Counted from the stretch's first letter, positions 26,413 through 35,941 are shown. The stretch is DNA of 64,000 nucleotides from an uncultured Selenomonadales bacterium (GCA_946407015.1 CAMJML010000007.1:102072-166071), one strand, 5' to 3'. A program made the numbers and translations. Notes: generated by a model not told the origin, from the letters alone.

Positions 26413-26931
26413 CTAACTATTGCGTCTTTTCGACCGGGGTTCCTGGCTGATCCACATGGCTAGCAGCCCATAGAGAAAATATCCTAATAGACCAAAAGCA
26501 ATCCAGGCGTAACCCGCTATAACGGTATAAAAGCCAAATTTAAATGAACCCATGACCTGCATAAAATCTCCGGCAGCCAATAGGATACCGCCAAAAATAA
26601 TGAGTAAGGCAAGGAGCCTTTTTAGACGTTCGCTGATATCCAGTTTAGGCAGAACCCATAAAGGTGCCGTTGCCATAGCGCCGGCAAGGGCTAAATGTAA
26701 AGAGATGCGTGATTGGATATCATGCATTTGGCTTTCCAGCCCAAACCCGTTTGCAAACGCACTGGCCATGGTTAAGTCGCCCTTTGCGGCCATATTTAAT
26801 GCCATATCCAAATTGTAAATAACTGCCCGGTGATTCTCGGTGGCTAAATAACCATCATAAAATAGGCCATAGGCCAAACTTGATAGAAAAAGCAATAAAC
26901 CACCAATAAATAAGATGCGTTGACTTGCCAT
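26413..26931 (-). CDS. Four-TM membrane protein of unknown function
   Basis: 172 aa with four hydrophobic segments (ILFIGGLLLFLSSLAYGLFY, HLALAGAMATAPLWVLP, LLALLIIFGGILLAAGDFMQ, FYTVIAGYAWIAFGLLGYFL) and a basic C-terminus (RSKRRNS). The layout resembles styrene-oxide-isomerase-like or small integral membrane families, but I do not recognise it with confidence. The ATG at 26931 is preceded by AAGGAGGAG; the frame is open another 31 codons without a start signal. A single gene, convergent with the dehydrogenase operon. Confidence 0.65.
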   Translation of the reverse strand: MASQRILFIGGLLLFLSSLAYGLFYDGYLATENHRAVIYNLDMALNMAAKGDLTMASAFANGFGLESQMHDIQSRISLHLALAGAMATAPLWVLPKLDISERLKRLLALLIIFGGILLAAGDFMQVMGSFKFGFYTVIAGYAWIAFGLLGYFLYGLLAMWISQEPRSKRRNS

Positions 26932-27211
26932 GTAAACTCCTCCTTGAAACCCATTCCTATCTAATATTCCCAAGTTTACAGGTTTCATACCTTCATATGC
27001 CCTGAAAGAACAAGGCTCGCGCAATCTTTTTTGGATGCTTGTCCTAACATTATGGTACTTTGATCCTATCGTTTTTCGATACAGCTATATGCTATAACTA
27101 ATATAAGAACTTAGCACGATCGTCGAGGAGGGAGATAAGTTTTAGAGGCTCATTTCCAGGCTGTTTTCTGGTGGTTATTCATCCGGCTGTTTTTCTGGGG
27201 GAAGTAGTCTG

Positions 27212-27241
27212 TTGCTGCTGTTCAGGAAAATTTGCTATAAT
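27212..27241 (+). promoter_or_regulatory. Predicted promoter of hydE
   Basis: -35 TTGCTG (27212-27217), 18-bp spacer, -10 TATAAT (27236-27241). It lies in the 349-bp divergent region 26932-27280, which otherwise contains only pyrimidine-rich repeats around GGCTGTTTT-CTGG (27160-27200) and no gene. Confidence 0.6.
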
Positions 27242-27280
27242 GAATCAACTAATCGGTAATAAAATTTAGGCTTATTGGGG

Positions 27281-28333
27281 ATGAAGGCTTTGAAGAAACT
27301 GTTGGACATCATTGATAAGGCTAGTACCAGCCACGTGTTGAGCAAACAAGAAATTATCAGCTTATTAAGTACAGACCGTATCGATGGTCAATTATTTCAC
27401 GCAGCGGACCGGGTTCGTGCGGCCTATGTCGGTGATGAGGTCCATTTACGCGGGTTAATTGAGTTTTCTAATATTTGCAAGCAGAATTGTTTATATTGCG
27501 GGCTTCGTTGGGAAAACACAGCTGTCAGGCGATACCGCCTGCAACCGGAAACCATTATTGAATTTGCTGCTAAAGCCAAAGATTATGGTTATAAGACGAT
27601 TGTCTTACAGTCCGGTGAAGACGAGTTTTATACGGTTGACAAGCTCCAGCAGATCATTACGGGGATTAAAAAGCTGGATTTAGCTTTGACACTCAGTATT
27701 GGAGAAAAAACACGGGCTGAATATCAGGCTTACCGGCAGGCCGGGGCCGATCGCTATCTCATGCGCATTGAAACAACGGACGCCGGACTTTATTCAGCCC
27801 TTCACCCCGGAATGAGTTTAGAAAATCGCAAGGGTTGTTTGCTGGATTTAAAAGACCTGGGGTATGAGGTTGGAACCGGCTGTCTGGTGGGGCTGCCCAA
27901 TCAGTCTGTTGAATCTTTGGCTGAGGATATCTTGTTTTTCAAAGAGCTTGACGCCGATATGATCGGGCTTGGTCCTTTTATTCCTAACGAGGCCACGCCG
28001 TTAAAAGATGCCAAAGGCGGCACTTTTGAAGCAAGCCTGAAAGTGATGGCGATTACTCGACTGCTGCTGCCTGATGCCAACATCCCGGCAACAACGGCCA
28101 TGGAAACGCTGAATAAAAATGGCCGGATCATTGCGTTGCAAAGTGGGGCCAATGTGGCTATGCCTAATGTGACAGAAGGGGAATATCGACAGTTATATGC
28201 ATTGTATCCCGGCAAGATCTGCATCAATGATACCCCGGCTCATTGCCGCGGCTGTATTACTGGCAAAATTCTCAGTATTGGGCGCAAAATCTCGGAAGAG
28301 TATGGTTACCGCAAGAAAAACACGGTCGTTTAA
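27281..28333 (+). CDS. hydE: [FeFe]-hydrogenase H-cluster maturase HydE (radical SAM)
   Basis: Radical SAM enzyme of about 350 aa needed to build the dithiomethylamine-bridged diiron part of [FeFe]-hydrogenase. The SAM cluster motif C-x3-C-x2-C is in FSNICKQNCLYCGLRW (about residues 66-74). The family motif RIETTDAGLYSALHPGMSLE is present, and the C-terminal auxiliary-cluster pattern C-x7-C-x2-C is seen in CINDTPAHCRGC. hydF, hydG and the hydrogenase are not in this window. The start is not certain: the ATG at 27281 and TTG codons at 27275 and 27290 are all possible, none with an ideal ribosome-binding site. Confidence 0.88.
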   Translation: MKALKKLLDIIDKASTSHVLSKQEIISLLSTDRIDGQLFHAADRVRAAYVGDEVHLRGLIEFSNICKQNCLYCGLRWENTAVRRYRLQPETIIEFAAKAKDYGYKTIVLQSGEDEFYTVDKLQQIITGIKKLDLALTLSIGEKTRAEYQAYRQAGADRYLMRIETTDAGLYSALHPGMSLENRKGCLLDLKDLGYEVGTGCLVGLPNQSVESLAEDILFFKELDADMIGLGPFIPNEATPLKDAKGGTFEASLKVMAITRLLLPDANIPATTAMETLNKNGRIIALQSGANVAMPNVTEGEYRQLYALYPGKICINDTPAHCRGCITGKILSIGRKISEEYGYRKKNTVV

Positions 28334-28400
28334 GGCGTTCATGATCAGTGACTGTTAGAAGCATACTATAGGCACGAGCGAATTTTAGAGAGGTGCTAGT

Positions 28401-29426
28401 ATGCTGAAATTTGTGCCTGCGAGAGCTATATTTGAAAAGAATGCGTTGGAATATCCGTTAGGCCGACAAATTTATGATCAATTGACTCAAATGAAAGTTC
28501 CGATTTCGTTTGCGTCTTCCCATAACCGGATTACTGGAATTCCAGGCAGTACGCCGCAAGAAGCTTACCGGGAGGCTAAACGTACTTTGGTGGTTGGTGT
28601 ACGCAAAAGCACTGATTTTGCGGCCTGTAAGCCTTCGGCTCATTATCAATTGCCGCTTAATACCAGTTGCCCAGGGATGTGCGAGTATTGTTATTTAGCA
28701 ACAACCCTGGGGAAAAAGCCTTATTTGCGCATTTACGTCAATATTGACGACATCTTAGCGCGGGCCAAAGCCTATATGGATGAACGTGCACCGGAAATAA
28801 CCATTTTTGAGGGAGCGGCTACTTCCGATCCTATTCCGACTGAATATTTGACCGGTTTGCTGAAAACCACAATTGAGTTTTTTGGTAAAACAGAACTCGG
28901 TCGATTCCGGTTTGTAACGAAATTCACTGATGTCGAAACTTTACTTTCTGCCAATCATCAGGGGCATACCCGGTTTCGGTTTAGTTTAAATGCTGATCCG
29001 GTTATAAACAAATTTGAGCATAAAACTCCGGGCATGGCCGAGCGTGTCAAGTCTGCCGCCAGAGTAGCCGCGGCAGGATATCCGCTGGGGTTTATTATAG
29101 CTCCCATTTTTTATTTCGACGGTTGGCAGCAAGCCTATCAAGAATTACTGAGCCAACTGGCTGAAAATCTGCCGCAGCAGGCTCAGCAGGATTTGCACTT
29201 TGAGCTGATTACCCATCGGTTTACTACGAGGGCTAAAAATAATATTTTAAATATATTTCCCGAAACTTTGCTGCCGTTGGATGAAAATGTCCGTAAATTC
29301 AAGTTTGGACAGTTTGGTTACGGAAAATATATTTATGATAAAGCCATGATGCTGGAAATGAAAACTTTTCTGGAAAAGACCACTCAGCGCTTTTTTCCAC
29401 AAGCCGTCATCGATTATTTTGTTTAG
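28401..29426 (+). CDS. splB: Spore photoproduct lyase (radical SAM DNA repair enzyme)
   Basis: Repairs the UV lesion spore photoproduct (5-thyminyl-5,6-dihydrothymine) during germination. 341 aa. The SAM cluster cysteines are C90, C94 and C97 in NTSCPGMCEYCYLATTLG, with Y96 and Y98 also in place; these numbers match B. subtilis SPL. The hydrogen-donor cysteine (C141 in B. subtilis, context FEAACTSD as I recall it) seems replaced: here FEGAATSD at 136-143. A C76 upstream is the closest extra cysteine. The start follows GAGAGGTG. It is in line with hydE (67 bp) and ends at a 40-bp palindromic terminator. Confidence 0.93.
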   Translation: MLKFVPARAIFEKNALEYPLGRQIYDQLTQMKVPISFASSHNRITGIPGSTPQEAYREAKRTLVVGVRKSTDFAACKPSAHYQLPLNTSCPGMCEYCYLATTLGKKPYLRIYVNIDDILARAKAYMDERAPEITIFEGAATSDPIPTEYLTGLLKTTIEFFGKTELGRFRFVTKFTDVETLLSANHQGHTRFRFSLNADPVINKFEHKTPGMAERVKSAARVAAAGYPLGFIIAPIFYFDGWQQAYQELLSQLAENLPQQAQQDLHFELITHRFTTRAKNNILNIFPETLLPLDENVRKFKFGQFGYGKYIYDKAMMLEMKTFLEKTTQRFFPQAVIDYFV

Positions 29427-29435
29427 ATTTGCCGG

Positions 29436-29475
29436 AAAACAAATAAGTGCGATGATCATCGCACTTATTTGTTTT
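29436..29475. terminator. Bidirectional terminator between splB and the L,D-transpeptidase gene
   Basis: Perfect 40-bp palindrome (20-bp arms starting AAAACAAATAAGTGCGATGA), T-rich at both 3' ends. Confidence 0.9.
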
Positions 29476-29489
29476 AAATAGTTGAAATG

Positions 29490-30170
29490 TTACTTACCAG
29501 GCGGCTGCACAGAGTCTGACAAGGGTTTGACCGGCAGCGCGATTTTTACCTCTATGGTTGTTTTAGCCGGAAACGCTATCGATTGAGGAAGCTTAAAGTC
29601 AGGATACTTGTTTGAATAAGGCTGATATAGCTGTAATAAGTTCTCTACGGTATTGGTATTGCGATCATAAATATCCGGCAAGAGTCTAAGATACAACCCA
29701 TCGGCTTTCTCAATCATCAGCATGGTATCATAGGTGATTAAAACCGGAGTACCAATATCGACTAATTCGTAGATTTCGCGAACATCGGCATCCTGCATTC
29801 TGATGCAGCCGCCAGATACCGGATAACTGATATCCCATCCTTTATTGGTGCCGTGAATGCCATAGCCAGTTTTGAATTCCAGCCATCGCGTACCAAGAGG
29901 ATTATCCGGACCGGGTGGAATTGGAGTGTGATCAGTGAAGTTATTGCCCGGAATCCAGGTTGGATTTTCTTCTTTGTAAACAATACGGAATGATCCGACC
30001 GGGGTTTGCTCATAGGGAGTTCCTACTGCAACTTGATATTCTTTAATGGTCTTATCATTTTCAATTAATTGAAGTTGATAAGACGGGATATTAATATGGA
30101 TTTCGGGACTGGCCCAGGCTATACTGCAGCAAATAAAAAACCAAAAGAGCAGACTGACCCATGCACGCAT
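29490..30170 (-). CDS. L,D-transpeptidase (YkuD domain), secreted
   Basis: Cell-wall cross-linking enzyme, about 226 aa. N-terminal signal peptide (WVSLLFWFFICCSIAWA, cleavage after Ala near 20). The YkuD domain fills about 24-150 with the catalytic motif HGTNKGWDISYPVSGGCIRM: His, the S-x-G-C-I-R signature and its nucleophile Cys. It lacks a LysM domain; the C-terminal 75 residues are an unassigned extension (LRLLPDIYDRNTNTVENLLQ). The ATG at 30170 has AGGTG upstream; a GTG four codons earlier is the alternative. A role in spore or vegetative peptidoglycan cannot be decided. Confidence 0.9.
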   Translation of the reverse strand: MRAWVSLLFWFFICCSIAWASPEIHINIPSYQLQLIENDKTIKEYQVAVGTPYEQTPVGSFRIVYKEENPTWIPGNNFTDHTPIPPGPDNPLGTRWLEFKTGYGIHGTNKGWDISYPVSGGCIRMQDADVREIYELVDIGTPVLITYDTMLMIEKADGLYLRLLPDIYDRNTNTVENLLQLYQPYSNKYPDFKLPQSIAFPAKTTIEVKIALPVKPLSDSVQPPGK

Positions 30171-30182
30171 GCAGCGGCGCAC

Positions 30183-30510
30183 CTCACTTTACAGTTTCAA
30201 CTCGAAACCATTCATTGACCGTTGTGGCTGCACGTGCACAGTCTGGAGAGAACTCATGATTATTTTGATCGGTTTAAGAACCGGATATGTCTGAAAAAAG
30301 TTGTCAAAAAAAGAGGGGAATTCTGCAAAAAATAGAAATACCTCTCTAGGATAATTGTATCTTATGTATACTTCTTGTTAACAGTTTGTTAGTTTATGCC
30401 TAATCGTGCGAGAATTTGTAGACAAGAACAAACCGGTGATGATAGAATTTTAGTGTATAAAAATTACAAATTACGACAAGAGGGTATGGGGAGTATAGGA
30501 GGCTGTCAAT
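30183..30510. other. Divergent intergenic region (ldt / motA)
   Basis: No gene. A small hairpin CGGTT-taag-AACCG occurs near 30275. TAAC-N15-GCCTAATC around 30380-30406 only faintly resembles a flagellar sigma-28 promoter (TAAA-N15-GCCGATAA), so the motA promoter is not assigned. Confidence 0.3.
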
Positions 30511-31293
30511 TTGGAAAACTCTACAATTTTTGGTCTAGTGTTAGGCTTTTCGGCGGTATTGGTGGGAATGGTTCTTAAAGGGGCAAGCTTAGCGGCGTTA
30601 AGCAATCCTGCGGCATTTATGATCATAATTGTTGGTACTGCAGCGTGTCTACTAAACGGTTTTCCGCTGGATCATATTAAAAAGTTTCCTGTAATTGTTA
30701 AGAAGCTTTTTAAAAAGCCGGATCTTTTTCCCAAAGCCGAGTTGTTAAGAATGTTTATTGAACTATCGCAAACAGCCCGTCGAGAAGGGATTTTGGCCCT
30801 GGAAAGCAGAGTTTCTGAAATTAATGATCCCTTTTTGCGCAATGGATTAAGTATGGTTATTGATGGTCTGGATCCCGATTTTGTGAGCGATGTGTTGGAC
30901 GCAGAAATTCAAGGGATGGAAGAACGTCATCGTGACGGAGCTCTGATTTTTACTCAGGCCGGTTCATACGCGCCTACGTTGGGTGTACTTGGAGCTGTTG
31001 TCGGTTTGATTGCTGCCCTTGGAAACCTTGAAGATATTGAAAAATTGGGTCATTCCATCGCGGCAGCCTTTGTGGCAACCCTGCTGGGGATTTTTACCGG
31101 TTATGTATTATGGCATCCTTTTGCCAATAAGCTGAAAATGATTTCGAAAAAAGAAGTTGAAGTTAAAAAAATGATGATAGAAGGCATTTTATCCTTGCAG
31201 GCAGGGGACTCACCAACTGCAATTGAAGCTAAACTGGTAGTTTTCATTCCTCAGAACGAACGTGCTCAATTAAAGCCAAAGTCGGAGGAATAA
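30511..31293 (+). CDS. motA: Flagellar motor stator protein MotA
   Basis: Stator subunit that conducts ions and drives the flagellar rotor, 260 aa, four TM segments. TM1-2 at residues 5-50 (IFGLVLGFSAVLVGMVLKG, AAFMIIIVGTAACLLNGFP); the cytoplasmic loop carries FRNGLSMVIDGLDPDFV; TM3-4 include QAGSYAPTLGVLGAVVGLIA with the conserved Pro and AAAFVATLLGIFTGYVLWHP. The start is TTG at 30511, well supported by ATAGGAGG 7 nt before it. It is followed by motB after 4 nt. No other flagellar genes are near. Confidence 0.95.
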   Translation: MENSTIFGLVLGFSAVLVGMVLKGASLAALSNPAAFMIIIVGTAACLLNGFPLDHIKKFPVIVKKLFKKPDLFPKAELLRMFIELSQTARREGILALESRVSEINDPFLRNGLSMVIDGLDPDFVSDVLDAEIQGMEERHRDGALIFTQAGSYAPTLGVLGAVVGLIAALGNLEDIEKLGHSIAAAFVATLLGIFTGYVLWHPFANKLKMISKKEVEVKKMMIEGILSLQAGDSPTAIEAKLVVFIPQNERAQLKPKSEE

Positions 31294-31297
31294 TCAA

Positions 31298-32041
31298 ATG
31301 TCTAGGAAAAAACATCGTGAAAAACACCATGAAGAGCATATGGATGAAACCTGGCTTATTCCTTATGCGGACTTACTGACATTATTGTTAGCGTTATTTA
31401 TTGTACTTTTTGCTTCGGCTCAGGTTGATCAAAAGAAGTTTAATCAAATTGCGAATGCGTTTAGTGCTGCTTTTTCGAGTGGCAGTCCAGCTCTCTTCGA
31501 CAGCACGATGACACCCCCAAGCGTTACGGAAGGGCCGCCGACCAGCAATAATACGGAGAAGAGCCAGGCCTACATGCAGGAGACCGCGCAATTGTTGGAA
31601 GTCAAAAAAATTGTGGATCATTATATTGCCGAAAATAACTTATCTGGTGATTTAAATACCGTGCTGACTGATGATGGACTGCTTATTCGAATTAAGGACA
31701 CGGCCTTGTTTCCTTCTGGCAGTGCTGATTTGCTTCCGGAATCGCGGCGGATTGGTACGGCTATTGCTCAAATGCTGGTGCCTCTGCAGCAAAAAATTAT
31801 TGTTTCCGGCCATACGGATAACGTTCCAATTAACACGCGGGAATTTCCTTCCAATTGGGATCTCAGCTCCAAGCGTTCACTCAATTTTATGAAATTTATT
31901 ATTTCCCAGGACAAGCTTCAACCTGAGCGGTTTAGTGCCATCGGGTATGGTGAATACCGGCCGGTTGCTGCAAATGATTCAGTGGACGGACGAGCCAAAA
32001 ATAGACGTGTTGAAGTATTGATTTCAAGGACCTATCGCTAA
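31298..32041 (+). CDS. motB: Flagellar motor stator protein MotB
   Basis: Peptidoglycan-anchored stator partner, 247 aa. Single N-terminal TM with the ion-binding Asp in IPYADLLTLLLALFIVLFAS (about residue 25). The C-terminal OmpA-like domain (about 125-245) has IIVSGHTDNVPI, NWDLSSKRSLNFMKFI, GYGEYRPVAAND and GRAKNRRVEVLI. The motif residues alone do not tell proton from sodium use. Co-transcribed with motA; a terminator follows. Confidence 0.95.
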   Translation: MSRKKHREKHHEEHMDETWLIPYADLLTLLLALFIVLFASAQVDQKKFNQIANAFSAAFSSGSPALFDSTMTPPSVTEGPPTSNNTEKSQAYMQETAQLLEVKKIVDHYIAENNLSGDLNTVLTDDGLLIRIKDTALFPSGSADLLPESRRIGTAIAQMLVPLQQKIIVSGHTDNVPINTREFPSNWDLSSKRSLNFMKFIISQDKLQPERFSAIGYGEYRPVAANDSVDGRAKNRRVEVLISRTYR

Positions 32042-32052
32042 TAATACCCAAA

Positions 32053-32097
32053 GATCGATCATTCGGCTGGCCGAATTGATCGATTTTTTTGTTTTTT
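32053..32097 (+). terminator. Terminator after motAB
   Basis: GATCGATCATTCGGC / GCCGAATTGATCGAT stem with one bulged base, followed by TTTTTTTGTTTTTT. Confidence 0.9.
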
Positions 32098-32163
32098 CAG
32101 CTTATTAAAAGGGTATTGGAATATTTTTGTAGAAAGAGTATTGTTAGGTTTGTAAATGGGGAT

Positions 32164-34878
32164 GTGAGTGTTAGCGTGCGTATTCGAACCAAGTTATATT
32201 ACGGTCTGGGGCTGATTTTGCTACTTATTGTGGCTGTCTCGCTTTTTCTAATTCAGATGTTTCATGAGTTAAATGAAGATACGATTCAAATTGTTAATCA
32301 TCGTTATGAGAAAGTAAGACTATTATCAACTTACCGCTATGAATTAAACAACTTATCGCGGGAGCTGAGAGGTCTTCCGGTTCATAGCAACGCGAATGCA
32401 CTGGCAGACAATATTGCAATTACCGAAAGCTATCGTATTAATGCATTGATTGCCATGGAAGCACTTGAACGTTTGGCAACAAACGAAGAAGCACGCCAGG
32501 AAGTTGCCAAGGTCAAGGTTATAGCCGGGCAATATGACCGTCTTGCCGATAGCATTATTAATGCGGTTAAAGCGGGTAATGATGTTGAAATGATTCGGCC
32601 GATGCTGTTTGATGGTGCTCAGATTCGAACCGATATTACCCGTGAGTTGGACAAATTACAAAATACTGAGGAAATTGCGATTAAAAGCGAGCTGAACCAT
32701 TCGCTGGATGTCTATACAACCGCTATTCGGACCATTTATGCCTGCATCATACTTGGCATTTTATTGGCGATCGCTATTACTGTCTGGGTGGTAGAAGGAA
32801 TTACCGGCAATCTTAATAAGGTTACGACAATCCTTAAAAACGCAGTTGCCGGAAAGCTGGACTATTTGCCACGCCTGCACATTACCTCTCAGGATGAGGT
32901 GGGTGAGATTGCTGTTGCTTTTAATAAAATGGCAGATGTTATTGATGCACAAGCCGAGTTTGAGCAAGAACAGAATTGGCTTAATTTGCATGTGGCAGAA
33001 ATTACGACCATCTGCCAAAGCAGCGTGGATTTTAGGAATTTAGCGCAGGCGTTTTTAGAGAAAATCGTACCGCTTGTTGGGGCCAGCTTCGGATTGTTTT
33101 ATCTTAAGGAACAACGTGGCGGCGAGCCGTATCTGGAAAAACTATATTCCTATGCCGGCGATGAACGTTATGGGCAAACCATCCAGTTTGGTGAAGGGTT
33201 GGCCGGTCAATGTGCGTTAAGCCGTAAACCTTTGCTGATTCAGGACATACCGGATGATTATATGATGATCTCATCAGGCTTAGGGAGTGCTTTACCCAGA
33301 TCTATTTTTATCTTACCAATAGAATTTAAAGATGAGTTATGGGGTGTTATTGAACTGGCTACCTTTGGCACCTTTGGCCGTTTGGAACAAAAATTCTTAA
33401 CCGAGGCAGTCAAAAGCGCCGGAATTACCATCAGTATTATTCATAGCCGGGTTGAAGTAGAAACTTTGCTGGAGGAATCACAAACACTGGCTGAAGAGTT
33501 ACAGGAACAATCGGAGGAACTGCAGACGCAACAAGAAGAACTGAATGCTCAGCAGCAGGAACTGATTGCAATCAATGAGCAGCTGGAGCAGCAATATGCT
33601 CAATCCGAGATTAAAAGCCGTGAATTGGAAAAGGCAAAGGCTGCATTGGAAGAGCATGCACGGAAACTGAGCCGGAACTCAAAATACAAGTCGGAATTTC
33701 TGGCCAATATGTCCCATGAATTGCGCACACCGCTCAATAGCCTTTTGATCCTGGCACAAATTTTAGCTGAGAACAAATCCGGGAATTTAACAGCCAAACA
33801 GGTTGAGTATGCGAATACCATCAGTTCATCCGGGAATGATTTGTTGAATTTAATCAATGATATCCTTGATCTATCTAAAATTGAATCAGGACGCATGGAA
33901 TTTATTTTAGGAGAGGTACGTCCCAAAGAGTTATGCGCGCAAATTAGCAATCAATTTAAATATTTAGCCAACCGTAAGGACATTGATTTTTCCGTATATA
34001 TTGCCCCGGATGTTCCAGCTGTGATTCAGACGGATGAACAACGGCTGCGTCAGGTATTGAAAAATTTACTATCTAATGCATTTAAATTTACTGAAACAGG
34101 TAACGTGCGTCTGGAAGTTCATAAGGCAAATCCGGGAGTGATAGTTCCAGAATGTGACAATCTTTCGGTGGAATCAATTATCGAGATCTCTGTGAGCGAT
34201 ACCGGAATTGGTATTGCTGAAGACAAGCAGGAGCTTATTTTTAAAGCCTTTAGACAGGCTGATGGCACAACCAGCCGCAAATATGGCGGAACTGGTTTGG
34301 GATTGACCATTAGTCGGGATATTGCGCAACTCATGGGTGGCTATATTGAAGTACAAAGCAAAATTGGTCAAGGCAGTACCTTCACGCTGTATTTCCCAAG
34401 CTATAGAAATTTGGCTGCTCACAATGAGGGCGTTCAGCAGGTTGCGGCAAGCTTATCTTTACAAGTTGCTGAGGCCGCATTACAGTCGGATAATCAGGAA
34501 GTTCTCATTGGCAAGAAAGTTCTGATCATTGATGATGACATGCGCAATTTATTTGCTCTTACATCTGTGCTCGAAAGCCAGCATATGGAAGTGCTGGTGG
34601 CCGAGAATGGGAAAGAAAGCCTTAATATTATCAAGAATCACCCGGATATCGATTTGGTACTTATGGATGTGATGATGCCCGAAATGGATGGCTTTACGGC
34701 CATGCGTGAAATCCGGGATATACCGCAGTATAAAGATCTGCCTATTATTGCTTTGACAGCGAAAGCGATGAAAAATGACCGCGAACAATGCCTGCAGGCA
34801 GGTGCATCGGATTATATCAGTAAGCCGGTAAATATTGAGCAACTGCTCTCTCTTATGCGAGTGTGGCTTTATAGATAG
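32164..34878 (+). CDS. Hybrid sensor histidine kinase / response regulator (TM-HAMP-GAF-HisKA-HATPase-REC)
   Basis: About 904 aa. Two TM segments (about 12-35 and 196-216) bracket a 4-helix-bundle extracytoplasmic sensor like those of MCPs. Then HAMP (about 217-270), GAF (about 290-435), a Gln/Glu-rich coiled coil (EELQEQSEELQTQQEELNAQ), HisKA with His near 517 (NMSHELRTPLNSLL), HATPase with GTGLGLTISRDI, and a C-terminal REC (about 786-904) with DDD, the acceptor Asp in VLMDVMMPEMDG and Lys in ISKPVN. The start is unsure: GTG at 32164 or 32176; codons further upstream lie against the motB terminator. CheR and another REC-kinase follow. Confidence 0.9.
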   Translation: MSVSVRIRTKLYYGLGLILLLIVAVSLFLIQMFHELNEDTIQIVNHRYEKVRLLSTYRYELNNLSRELRGLPVHSNANALADNIAITESYRINALIAMEALERLATNEEARQEVAKVKVIAGQYDRLADSIINAVKAGNDVEMIRPMLFDGAQIRTDITRELDKLQNTEEIAIKSELNHSLDVYTTAIRTIYACIILGILLAIAITVWVVEGITGNLNKVTTILKNAVAGKLDYLPRLHITSQDEVGEIAVAFNKMADVIDAQAEFEQEQNWLNLHVAEITTICQSSVDFRNLAQAFLEKIVPLVGASFGLFYLKEQRGGEPYLEKLYSYAGDERYGQTIQFGEGLAGQCALSRKPLLIQDIPDDYMMISSGLGSALPRSIFILPIEFKDELWGVIELATFGTFGRLEQKFLTEAVKSAGITISIIHSRVEVETLLEESQTLAEELQEQSEELQTQQEELNAQQQELIAINEQLEQQYAQSEIKSRELEKAKAALEEHARKLSRNSKYKSEFLANMSHELRTPLNSLLILAQILAENKSGNLTAKQVEYANTISSSGNDLLNLINDILDLSKIESGRMEFILGEVRPKELCAQISNQFKYLANRKDIDFSVYIAPDVPAVIQTDEQRLRQVLKNLLSNAFKFTETGNVRLEVHKANPGVIVPECDNLSVESIIEISVSDTGIGIAEDKQELIFKAFRQADGTTSRKYGGTGLGLTISRDIAQLMGGYIEVQSKIGQGSTFTLYFPSYRNLAAHNEGVQQVAASLSLQVAEAALQSDNQEVLIGKKVLIIDDDMRNLFALTSVLESQHMEVLVAENGKESLNIIKNHPDIDLVLMDVMMPEMDGFTAMREIRDIPQYKDLPIIALTAKAMKNDREQCLQAGASDYISKPVNIEQLLSLMRVWLYR

Positions 34879-34887
34879 GTGAGGGTT

Positions 34888-35748
34888 TTGATAAGTTTAT
34901 CCAATCAGGAGTTCAATCAGATTGAACAAATAGAAATTGATTTGTTGCTGGAAGCGATCTACCGGGCGTATGGCTTTGAGTTTCGCAATTATGCCCAGCA
35001 ATTTTTACGGCGACGAATTTTGCACCGGCTCCGGGCTGAACGCGTAAGGTCGATTTCTGGATTGCAGGAACGGGTGCTTCATGATCCGCAAGCTATGGAA
35101 CGGCTTTTTGCTGATTTAACGATCCATGTTACCGAGATGTTTCGGAACCCCGGTTTTTTTCGGGCGTTTCGGACCAAGGTCATTCCACTCATTCGGCATT
35201 ATCCGCAAATTCGGATCTGGCACGCCGGCTGCTCGAGCGGGGAAGAAGTCTATTCCATGGCCATTTTGTTGCAAGAAGAAGAACTTTACAGTAAGACTAA
35301 AATCTATGCAACCGATATTTGTGAGGCTGTGTTGCAAAAGGCCAAAAGGGGAGTTATTCCGCTCGAACGCATGCAGGAATATACCAAGAACTATCATCGA
35401 GCCGGTGGAGCCTGCGCGTTCTCTGAATATTACACTGTAAAAAACAACGAAGTGTTTTTTAACCCTCGTTTGAAAGAACATATTATTTTTGCGCAGCACA
35501 ATCTAGCGACCGATCATTCTTTTAATGAGTTTCATGTCATCATTTGCAGAAATGTAACCATCTATTTTAATAAACTGTTGCAAGAGCGTGTTTATGATCT
35601 CTTCCATGACAGTCTTAGTGTGAATGGGTTTTTAGGATTAGGGGATAAAGAAGCTATTAAATACTCAAAAATGGCCTGTTTTTATAGCGAAGTTGATAAG
35701 GAGCAGAAAATCTACATGAAGGAAGCAAAACTTGATTCAAATTGTTAG
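34888..35748 (+). CDS. CheR-type protein-glutamate methyltransferase
   Basis: SAM-dependent methyltransferase, about 286 aa, that in chemotaxis methylates receptor glutamates. N-terminal helical domain with YAQQFLRRRILHRLRAER, then VTEMFRNPGFFRAF, the SAM-binding motif IWHAGCSSGEEVYSMAILL (about 114-132), YATDICEAVLQKA and the late motif HVIICRNVTIYFNK. The start is TTG at 34888 with AGGTGAG close upstream, or GTG at 34879. It sits between a hybrid kinase and a REC-PAS kinase. No CheB, CheA or CheW is present, so this is likely a non-chemotaxis sensory CheR. Confidence 0.9.
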   Translation: MISLSNQEFNQIEQIEIDLLLEAIYRAYGFEFRNYAQQFLRRRILHRLRAERVRSISGLQERVLHDPQAMERLFADLTIHVTEMFRNPGFFRAFRTKVIPLIRHYPQIRIWHAGCSSGEEVYSMAILLQEEELYSKTKIYATDICEAVLQKAKRGVIPLERMQEYTKNYHRAGGACAFSEYYTVKNNEVFFNPRLKEHIIFAQHNLATDHSFNEFHVIICRNVTIYFNKLLQERVYDLFHDSLSVNGFLGLGDKEAIKYSKMACFYSEVDKEQKIYMKEAKLDSNC

Positions 35749-35941
35749 TGCAATAAAGTCGTTGTAATCCTTATTCTGAAGAACCGCTAAAAATCTGTTG
35801 AGGAGCTGGCTCCTTTGTTTTTACAAAGAAGGCCATGCAGCTTTCCATATGGAAACTGTATACTGAGACAGGAGGTAGCTTTTCAATTAGGAGTACGGAA
35901 GACCTGCATGCAGTGCAATAACGAATAAAGGAATGTTGTGT

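Noticed and set aside
30370..30410. Flagellar sigma-28 promoter before motA
   Set aside because: Only about half of the -10 consensus matches, so it was not called.
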